Shown here piece by piece: positions 55,680 through 64,000 of a DNA stretch of 64,000 bases. Each line of letters begins with the position of its first letter. Within the stretch, counting starts at the first letter, position 1. The position numbers and the translations under genes are program-made. A model generated the notes under the pieces. That model did no database searches. It was not told the origin of the DNA and worked only from the letters and a program-made list of their open reading frames with translations. This stretch comes from Deinandra increscens subsp. villosa (Eukaryota; Streptophyta; Magnoliopsida; Asterales; Asteraceae): the NCBI GenBank assembly GCA_039602395.1, contig JBCNJP010000010.1:92102000-92165999 (forward strand), in the 5' to 3' direction.

Positions 55680-56938
55680 CATACGGGGATCAATGTTATG
55701 GATTCGGAAATTATTGATAAAGCGTCAATGCTTGGGTGTCAAACGTGTTCTTTTCCGTTTGATTACCTCGGGTTAAAGGTTGGGGCGAACATGAATTTGA
55801 AAAGGAATTGGAGTAAAGTTATTGACACATTTAACAACCGGCTTTCGAGTTGGAAGGCTAGGCATCTTTCCATGGGAGGTCGATTGGTTCTAATCAAGTC
55901 GGTTTTAGATTGCCTACCAACGTATTATTTTTCTCTTTACCGGGCTCCGAAGAAGGTTAATTCGTTTTAAGTTTTTATGGGGAGGGGCTGAGTCGATAAA
56001 AAAAATACACTGGGTGGCGCGAAAAGATGTTATGAAACCAAAATTGGCAGGGGGTCTTGGCTTGGTGTCGTTGGCAACAAGCAATCAATGTCTCATTGCT
56101 AAGTGGGCATGGAGATATAATGCCGAATCGGATCGACTGTGGCGAAGAGTCATTTGTTGTTTGCATTCCAGGAACAATGATCAACGTCTTATTCCGATCA
56201 ATTATTCATCTAGTGGTGTGTGGAAAGCCGTTCATAAAAACTATGTCGATCTCGATCGTATGAGTCTGAAGTTGGAGGAGTATATGACAATAGTTAATGG
56301 CCACTTTGTGTGGTCTGAGGATAATTCCGGTAGTTTCTCGGTGGGTTCCCTCCGGAGATTAATCACTGAGCATTTTATTCACAATTGTGATTTTAGTTTT
56401 GAGTGGAGCAGGGAGGTTCCTATTAAGGTCAATTTGTTGGCTTGGAGGGCAACTTTGGATCGGCTTCACACGACGGAGAATCTTTGTCGAAGAAACATTC
56501 AAGTGGGCTCGACGGTTTGCAGGTTATGCGGGGAAGGTTCGGACTCTACGGAACATTTATTCACGAGTTGCCAATTCTCTAATTCGGTTTGGCAAGTGGT
56601 GGCTCAATGGTGCAAAATCCCTCCGGTCTTCGCTTTTTCCGTGTTGGATTTAGTCAATTTGCACAAGGAAATGTCCCTCCCTTCGTGGAAAGCGAAGGCT
56701 TTAAACGCTATTATTCTCACAGGTTGTTGGTGTTTTCAATAATTGGGAGCCGTCCATTCATCGGGTGATTATAGACATTAAATATTGGAGCTTCTTGTGG
56801 TACGTGAATCATTGTAACCTCCGATCCTTCTCTTGGGAAGATTGGATTTCCTTCTCTATGTAATGTTTTGTTGCTCGGCCCGTCTAGTTGCTTGCTAGAC
56901 GGTGTCTTTGTTTCTTAATAAAATTACCGTTAAAAAAA
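55680..56938 (+). mobile_element. 5'-truncated LINE (L1-type) retrotransposon
   Basis: About 1.26 kb ending in a short A-tract (56932-56939). It is flanked by a perfect 15-bp target duplication ACACGCCGCGACACA (55665-55679 and 56939-56953). A 5'-truncated coding end, a 3' A-tail and long duplications are the signature of LINE target-primed reverse transcription. It sits about 290 bp upstream of the SPL7 start codon, in the same orientation. Confidence 0.92.
55683..56742 (+). pseudogene. LINE ORF2 C-terminal part (RT end and zf-RVT)
   Basis: The first segment encodes the end of the reverse transcriptase and connection: FPFDYLGLKVGANM, NRLSSWKARHLSMGGRL and PTYYFSLYRAPKK. A frameshift follows near 55960. 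The second segment (HWVARKDVMKPKLAGGLGL, about 56011 onward) leads into the zinc-binding zf-RVT domain, WSREVPIKVNLLAWRATLDRL and CRLCGEGSDSTEHLFTSC (Cys/His ligands). It ends at 56742. The endonuclease and the RT catalytic residues lie in the missing 5' portion, so this copy is inactive. Confidence 0.9.
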
Positions 56939-57228
56939 ACACGCCGCGACACATAGAGGAGTCACCAACTCGTATCATACAATACGATCTGTAGCGTCCA
57001 GACCTACGAGAACATACCCACCCCTATAATCGATTGACAATAACAAAAAGAAAAAAAAACTGGAAGCCGTTGATGAATTATGGCAACATTCTTGCACATA
57101 TCTGCCGCGATGGCCCACCACCACCACGAAATCGCTGACTCTTAAGCTCTTCTAGAAGAGCTTTCAACCTCCCACCATTTCCTTCCCCTCCAATCCAATC
57201 AACTGCCCTCCCCAATTATCATAACCAA

Positions 57229-60200
57229 ATGCATAACCCTCCTCCACCACCACCACCACAACCGTCGGCCTTCCACATGGACTCCATCGACGAATCGGCA
57301 ACTTCAATTTGGGACTGGAGTCAATTCCTCGATTTCAACATTGACGATCACCTACCCCTACCTACACACCAAATCGACCATTCGCCGGAGATTCCTACAT
57401 CTCAGGACCTCTATCCAATTCCCAATCCCCAAATACAACCTGTAACCGACCCCTTCCCGGTCAATTCGACTACTTCTAATAGTAATACTAACGCTAGGGT
57501 TCGGAAACGGGATCCACGGATGGCCTGCTCCAATTTCCTAGCGGGTCGGATCCCTTGCGCTTGTCCGGAGCTTGACGCGCAGCTTGCTGCCGAGGAAGAA
57601 GAAGAAGCTGCTCCGGGGAAGAAAAAGACCAGGACGATTACCACAAGTTCCAGATGCCAGGTTCCTGGTTGTGAGAGGGATATTAGTGAGCTCAAAGGTT
57701 ATCACAAAAGGCATAGGGTTTGTCTCCAATGTGCTAATGCTACTACTGTAGTGCTTGATGGCCAGAATAAGAGATACTGCCAGCAGTGTGGCAAGTAAGT
57801 TCTCTACCCCATCTTCATCTAACTGGAATTTACAAGGTTAAAGAGGAGTTACTTTATGTGCGTTGTGTGATTCATTAGCATGTTTGAGTTAATGGAATAA
57901 CAATCATGAGAAGGATATTGTCATCCTTGATAGTATAAATATAAGATGGAACAATGAAACCCTGGGGGACCTTTGGACTTTGCTCTGTTTAGATTCTAAC
58001 ACTTCCCCCTTAGGCTTAGGCTGCAGCATATTTGTTGATCATGCTCAACTTCTTACATATATGTGACTCCAACTTCTGGGTAAAGCTTTAGTGAACAGAT
58101 CAACTAGTTGTTTTCCGGTCTTAACATGAGGTGTTGCAATAGTCCCATCCTTGAGCTTTATCGAGTGAAATGAGAATTAACATCTATATGCTTGGTTCTC
58201 TCATCAAACACTAGATTATTGTAATGTGAATTATCCACCATAGGAATGTGAATGACCACCACATCATCACACCATAAGTTCATTGGCTTAGTTTGGGGAA
58301 ACCCAATCTCATTAAGTAGGTTATGTAGCCAAATAAGTTCATATGTAGTTTGTGCTATGGGCCTGTATTTAGTTACAAAACTTTAGTGTGACTTTGTTTC
58401 TTACTTTTCAAAGAGAAAAGATTACCTCAAGAAGAACACAATGGCAAGGAGTAGAGCGTCTAGTTGTGGAATTTCCAATATAATCAGCATTTGTGAAGCC
58501 TTCTATGGTCTATGGTGTGGTGTCCATGTTTTTAGTATGAAATGCCATGACCTCGTGTACCCTTTAAATATTTAGGATGAACTGACTTACCATACTTACT
58601 GAAAAGGTAATATGGGGAGAAGTAATAGTAAGTTTAATTTTCCATCAATTCTTCAATACTTCTCATGGTTTTCAAGAAGCCCTCCATCATGTGCTCTCAG
58701 TTCTACATTAGGTATCATAGGAGCATCACATGAAGCTGCTTTGATTAGTTCAAAAACACTATCGGGACAATATCCCATTGAGTTAAATAGATTCCTTTTC
58801 TGCTACGAGACACTTCAATCCCCAATAAATGTTTTAGTGGGTCGAGATCTATTGTTTGGAAGCGGTTTCCGAAGAATGGTTTCAACTTCTGAATTCCAGG
58901 TTCATTACTTGTGGTAATAACATTATCATCCACATATACCACCTATAAAATTTAGATGAAGTAAACTAGTAAAGAATAATGAATGATTATAGGCACTCCT
59001 CTATAAGCCAAATTCTGTAACCACAATATTGAATGTCCCAAACTAGACATAGGGAGATTGCTTTAAGCTATATTAGATTTTTATATCTAACCCGTGGTCC
59101 CCGTGGAACATGTTATCTGGTCAGAATAAATTACCACAACTATAACCATACCATATCATTAACATTGAAAGTTGATCAACCTATGTTAACTGATTTTCAC
59201 ATCAGTTAAAAAATAAATATATGCTGAGAAACTCATTTTGTTGTAGGTTTCATATGCTGTTAGATTTTGATGAAGGTAAACGTAGTTGCAGAAGAAAATT
59301 AGAACGGCATAACCGGCGTAGAAGAAAACCCACAGACTCCAAGGGACCTGGAGTTCAATCAGCAGCAGATTATGATGAAGGTTGTGATGAAGCTGGCAAA
59401 GGTGACAATAACATCAACTCATATTTTTTTCTTCCTGTTTTTAAGATGTTATTCCTTCTCATTTTCCACTAACTAAGGAGTTAATGATGAAACGAAGAAG
59501 ATATTGTATTTTTGATGATGAAATGTTGAACTCATAATCAATTTTTAGGAGTTGATCCATGGTTTGGAACTGATTATCTAGTTATTGCGATTTTTAGTCC
59601 CAGTAGTCAGTTATTTTTGTTTGGATAAACATATTTTGCTTCTTGACTATGATTTTTGGGGTCTATAATCAGATTTAGACAAGTGGTTCATACCAACTGC
59701 AGCAAAACAGAGTATCCAAGCGTAAACTAATATTACTTATTTATCCCTAGTTTCATACGTTCTTTGATTTTTTATCCCTTTTTTAAACCTAATTTCACAA
59801 AACTTACCTCTTTGTTAGAAAAACGAGCTTCTTTGTTATATTATCTATTGATGATTTCTTACTTAATTACTATTACTAATCGATCAAACATCAGATTTTA
59901 TAAACACGCCTAAACACTATTTCTACAACTTGTTCCATAAGAGCTGATTTTCATATTTTGATTATTTAGATATCCTATAATCACTTTCAAAGCACACATC
60001 CACACACCCTTTTGTTTTGATGCAAAACTCATGGAACCTGCATAAAAGTGAGCATCACTGAAGTAAACTCACATGATTGGATGTTTTAATTTAGCCTCTC
60101 CTTTGATATATTAGGTAATTGGTTTCCTGAAGGCTGAAGCTTTTTTATGTTATGGTGCAGGTGGGAAATCCTTGAGTAGTGAGGTGGTTGCAGGCGAGAA

Positions 60201-63200
60201 ATTATCCTTCTCAGGAGAAGGGCATAATTCCAGCTCCATTATTGCCCAAAATATTCACAGTGATAGCATTCCATCTTTAGCTGCTTCTGGTGATACTCAA
60301 ACTGATGAAGAGAAAGAAAAAGCTACTAACTCTCCATCCGATTATGATGAAAAGACTGCTTTATCTTCTATGGTAGGTCTAGGTTCTTCATAGTTGATAT
60401 GTTTGCTGTAGATATATGACTAGGGCTGCAAACAAGTCGAGCAATTGGAGGTTGTTCAAGTTGAGCTCTTATTGAGTTCTAGCATAAAAGCAAGCTGGAA
60501 ATATGTAACGCAACCGAGCTCGAGCCTTTTGAGAATACTGGTTTAGTAATATTCACGTGCATATATAGTGTATATATAATTGGGAATTTTCAAAATGCTA
60601 GATTATTATTTTGAGACTTTTCTAAAAAGGTTTTTGACTTATCGTTAAACTTTGTTGTATTTTGTATATTAATATAAAAGAGAATTTTGTTATCGTTTAT
60701 AATTTTTATCTATACTTGAAATAATTTTGGTTATCGAACATAATGTTTATATAAGTCTGAGACGATCTTGAATCTTCCTTGAGCCAAGTTTGAGCTTGCG
60801 TCTTGAAGGCTCTCCTAGCTATTGAGCATAGCTCGAGCCTGCTCAACTCATTTGTAGTCGTATATATGACAAAATGCTGGGTCCGCTAACATGTCAAAAC
60901 AATGTGGTTTTTGGTACATGTTAAAATTAGTCTCCTTAACCCCATCACGTTTAACAATTTTGATCCGTTTGACATATTTTTTTTTTGAGCTCTTTTTCAC
61001 AGTTAAACGGGTCAAGATTGTTGCCTCTAGTTTGTTAATATGCCTCTTATTTTCATAATTTCTACTTGCATACCATATGTCTTGATTAATGAAATATATT
61101 TTATTGTAGTGCACAACTGGGCGGATCTCATTTAAGCTTTATGATTGGAATCCAGCAGAGTTCCCTCGTAGACTTCGGCATCAAGTACTACTATTACAGT
61201 TACTGTTTACTTTAACTGGAGGAGTTTAAATGCTTGTATTTACAATGTGAGTGATAAATAAATGCTTTTTACAGATATTTCAATGGTTGGCCAACATGCC
61301 TGTGGAGTTGGAAGGATATATTCGTCCAGGATGCACAATCTTGACTATTTTCATTGCAATGCCAAGGTTTATGTGGGTGAAGGTGATGCCCTTTCCTTTT
61401 ATTTTGTATCTAATTATTTCAATAAATAATCATGCCTTCAAAGTGATATAAAATATATACATTATGAAAAGTAACCTTCAAAGGGGGTGGCACAATGGTA
61501 AGTGCCTGGTTCCTTCTAGGTGAGGTCTCAGGTTCAAATCTAGCATCCACTTGTTTCTGCTTTATACCCTGTGAAGGTCACCTCCTAGTGTTTATCAGGG
61601 TAGTGGTGGGGACCGTGGGGATCCATGAATTTTCTGGTGATGGTTCTCAAGGTTATCAAAAAACATTATGGAAAGTTGTAATTGTACATTTGTACACATA
61701 TATTGTAAGCTGCATCTACATGTTCTTACCTATGGTAATTGTAATTGTACATTTGTACACATATATTGTAAGCTGCATCTACATGTTCTAACCTATGGTA
61801 AATTATTGAATAGTTAAGTGAAGATTCGGTTGTATGTATACATGACCTCCTTGCATCACCAAGAAACTTGCTCTCTGGACGACAAACATTTTTTGTTAGT
61901 ATAAACGGCACAATCTTCAGTGTCATGAAAGGTACGTTGACTTGAGTGTATTTTTTAGAGATCATAGTTTTTCTTTCATTATCAGTTCATTTTCATTGTC
62001 CAAATACAAATTTCTTCCATGACCACCAAAGTTACGTTTCAGATTTTACGAGTATATAGGTTTGGTTACTTTTATTGTTATGTATCCCTGCCTTGTAGGG
62101 ATTTGTTAGTCTTATTATTGTGAAAAAAACTTGAGTACAAATTATTTCATGCAATCTTGAAAATGTTATAAACAATTTTAAAAATGTTACAAACAATCTT
62201 GAAAAAAAAAATGTGAAGAAGAATAAAAATAACCATGGCATCTTATAAAACTCTACAGAGGAGTATTATATCTGTCCTTACACGCTAAACCTAAATTGCA
62301 ACTTGGAAATACAATGAAAGTTAAATGCATGTTTGGATTTGCATTTTGAAACTCATTATTTGGCTATTATGACTTGTAATCACAGTACTTAATATTTATC
62401 TTTGGATAAATGGATTATGTTTTGGCTTATTCAGGGGCTAAATAATCAGTTTTATACTAGCTGCAACAACACTGATTATTAAAGGGCAGTTTAAATTATC
62501 TTATTAAACCTTTTAGCCCAAGTTGAGATACTTATACTCTCATCTTTCAAGGCCTGTCTTCTTTGTTGATAAGGCACTTGTTGGTCATCTTATGTTGTAC
62601 TTTTTTTAATATTAGAATTTTCCTAACACAAATAACTAATTATGTGATTGAAACAACTTCAAGCAACAAAAGGACAAACAAACTCAATCTTGTACCACAC
62701 ATGTTATTACATCTGATTATGTCATTTTGATTAATAATAATCACTTACAAAGCACACATCCGACCTTCATGACTAGATTTTTAGAGGCTGTATGATTTTT
62801 TTTTTTTAATAATTGGCATGCAATATTGCTGATCTTGTTAATTGCCCCAACATAATCTTAATTATATGACTGATTACCAACAAATCAACTTTCATAATCT
62901 TAGATATTCTTAGAGGATGTATTTCTTCAAAAGCGTGTGTTTTTGTGTAATGAATTGTTGTGCTATGCAGGTGGAAGGTCTGTGATAAAAATTAAGGCAG
63001 GGGAAAAATCCCCAATGCTTCATTATGTTCAGCCTACATGCTTTGAAGCAGGCAAACCCATTGAGTTTTTGGCATGTGGAAGTAACTTACTTCAGCCCAG
63101 GCTTAGGTACATTACCATGATTTTATTATGGCTCAACCCCAATTTCAACGAGTTCTGTCTATTTTCAATTAACTGGCAGAAATGATTTATTCAATTGATA

Positions 63201-63611
63201 TTACTTCTTTTCATTTATGTCATTTTTCATTTGAAAACTGGAGTATGGAAAATTATTGCATCTAAGGATCAACAATCTTTTTAATACGTTGTCAGTGAGA
63301 ATTGTTAAAAGGTTATGCATTATCTGTAGTATATATTCCAACTTTCATTGAATAAGATGAGAGTACATTTCCTCTATAGATCTATAGATTGTAGAGTTAT
63401 AAGAGAGAATCCATATGAAATGATGACTGTATACCTGTATTACAAGTGCAGGTTTTTAGTATCCTTTGCTGGCAAGTATATGACAAACAATGTGCATGTT
63501 TCATCACGCTACAACCAAAGTGACACCTCTACAACAATCTTGGATCGTCAGTTTCTAAATATATGTGTACCTTGTACTGAGTTGAATGTTTTTGGCCCTG
63601 GATTTATTGAG
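57229..63611 (+). CDS. SPL7: SPL7, SBP-box copper-response transcription factor (5' part; runs off the window)
   Basis: Exons with GT-AG borders and matching phases: 57229-57794, 59247-59401, 60161-60372, 61110-61184, 61275-61382, 61814-61931, 62971-63106, 63452-63611. These give 510 residues, and the coding region continues past the window end. The Met at 57229 opens a Pro-rich, acidic N-terminus. RKRDPRMACSNFLAGRIPCACPEL (about 92-115) is a segment seen in SPL7-type proteins. The SBP DNA-binding domain (about 143-218) has zinc ligands in CQVPGC, GYHKRH, CLQC, CQQC, FH and C of KRSCRRKLERH. A bipartite nuclear signal overlaps its end. The exon 1/2 junction splits the domain after QQCG, as in other SBP genes. 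Later exons (LYDWNPAEFPRRLRHQ, LEGYIRPGCTILTIF, VFGPGFIE) match the long conserved C-terminal region of the large SPL class. SPL7 binds GTAC motifs and activates copper-uptake genes under copper shortage. Confidence 0.93.
57800..58945 (-). pseudogene. Copia RT-RNase H fragment in SPL7 intron 1
   Basis: Minus strand, 3' half of a Copia element. The RT active site VYVDDNVITT (about 58936-58907) and LLGIEVSRSRKGIYL are readable, followed by degraded RNase H pieces (GNLFSLKSKKQSHTKV, about 58400-58440). A minus-strand polypurine tract (AAGGGGGAAG, about 58003-58012) is followed by a TGTTAGAATC LTR-like start. Frames are broken throughout. It accounts for most of the 1.45-kb intron. The gag, protease and integrase part is absent. 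Confidence 0.8.
60421..60851. mobile_element. hAT-like MITE in SPL7 intron 3
   Basis: It begins TAGGGCTGCAAACAAGTCGAGC, and its end, read in reverse, is ACGACTACAAATGAGTTGAGC. The flanking repeat ATATATGAC occurs at 60412-60420 and 60852-60860 (8-9 bp). The interior has GAGCTCGAGC-rich words. It looks related to the 121-bp element in the IF3 gene. Confidence 0.65.
61473..61662 (+). mobile_element. tRNA-derived SINE in SPL7 intron 5
   Basis: A pol III A-box-like TGGCACAATGGT (61488-61499) and a B-box-like GGTTCAAATC (61531-61540) are spaced as in a tRNA gene. The ~190-bp body ends in a short A-run (61658-61663). It is flanked by a 14-bp duplication ACATTATG(A/G)AAAGT (61459-61472 and 61663-61676, one mismatch). 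It cannot be a functional tRNA because no cloverleaf is supported. Confidence 0.82.
61678..61803. repeat. 63-bp tandem duplication in SPL7 intron 5
   Basis: Two nearly identical copies start at 61678 and 61741 (GTAATTGTACATTTGTACAC to ACCTATGGTA; one visible difference). They lie directly after the SINE target duplication and end about ten bases before exon 6. Confidence 0.9.
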
Positions 63612-64000
63612 GTTTGGATAAGATTTTTGTCTGTGTATATGTAATTAAAACGGTATTGAAAGGAATTGCTACTTGTTGATTCATATTATGGGGGTCAAAA
63701 TGGGTTCAGGAGAAAAGGCTAACTCTCTGGTACTGGTCAGATCAGGTTGGGCTGGGCTGGGTTGACCCGGCACTCGTAGTCCAAAAAATATGATCATTTT
63801 GTAAGTGATTAGAATAAAATTTAGGCTGCACTATTGACCCATTTGCTTATAAATGGGTTGATTTTCTTGTTTTCTATCTCATATTGTTCAAATAAATAAA
63901 CTAGTTAAAGGAGGAATATGTGAAATGTGTTGAATAGGTCAGATGGGCTGTAAGTAATCTAAAATCTATATCTAATGCATATACAACCTTGTAAATCATT
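63612..64000 (+). other. SPL7 intron 8 (incomplete)
   Basis: It follows a GTTTGG donor. No further exon is visible before the window ends. It includes a GGGCTGGGCTGGGTTGACCCGGC low-complexity stretch near 63745-63770. Confidence 0.7.

Noticed and set aside
61488..61541. Functional tRNA gene in SPL7 intron 5
   Set aside because: A- and B-box-like sequences are present, but no cloverleaf or anticodon arm can be supported; flanking duplications and the A-run indicate a SINE.

Overview
This window is plant nuclear DNA from a eudicot. It has two ordinary multi-exon host genes, AT-rich intergenic sequence, and many nested transposable elements. The style of the Copia/Sirevirus, Athila and MULE-like repeats fits Asteraceae, but that family assignment is an inference. 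One assembly gap of 500 N lies at 27215-27714. I saw no bacterial genes, CRISPR arrays, rRNA or intact tRNA genes.

Layout. 739-13273: an old Sirevirus-type Ty1/Copia element with LTRs, GCTGC target duplications, broken gag, protease, integrase and RNase H, and a spliced 'envelope-like' ORF. A second, non-coding LTR element (4742-8691, minus strand) sits inside its integrase gene. 15360-16375: a frameshifted PIF/Harbinger transposase. 18107-20563: the 3' part of a second Sirevirus-like element on the minus strand, with a solo LTR inserted into its envelope-like ORF. 21489-22553: a MULE-like element. 23204-24960: a dead hAT transposase. 25474-31279: a probable Gypsy LTR, the N gap, and a gag-plus-3'-LTR remnant. 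33262-35376: an Athila gag/LTR remnant. 35735-37379: a triplicated 459-bp repeat next to a primer-binding site and a short LTR. 38235-43204: a young, structurally complete but disabled Copia element (TACTA duplications). 44613-47367: a mitochondrial translation initiation factor IF3 gene (minus strand, 8 coding exons). 48279-50375: a MULE-like element carrying its own nested MITE. 52902-55034: three elements inserted in (TA)n tracts and built around CACATGTG palindromes. 55680-56938: a 5'-truncated LINE with 15-bp duplications. 57229 to the window end: SPL7, the SBP-box copper-homeostasis regulator, with introns that hold a Copia fragment, a hAT-like MITE and a tRNA-derived SINE.

The two host genes are unrelated to each other. 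IF3 acts in organellar translation initiation. SPL7 is the nuclear copper-deficiency transcription factor. Everything else is mobile DNA or unassigned intergenic sequence.

I did not find a convincing new gene system. The least explained structure is non-coding. Several different LTR-element families each carry a dense array of their own short, CpG-containing, partly self-complementary motif (TTTTCGATCGAAAAG, TTCCGGTTGAA, AGTTTCGCT, CACGGCCCGTGC, AGTTCGCC). The TA-targeting elements carry repeated long perfect palindromes around CACATGTG.
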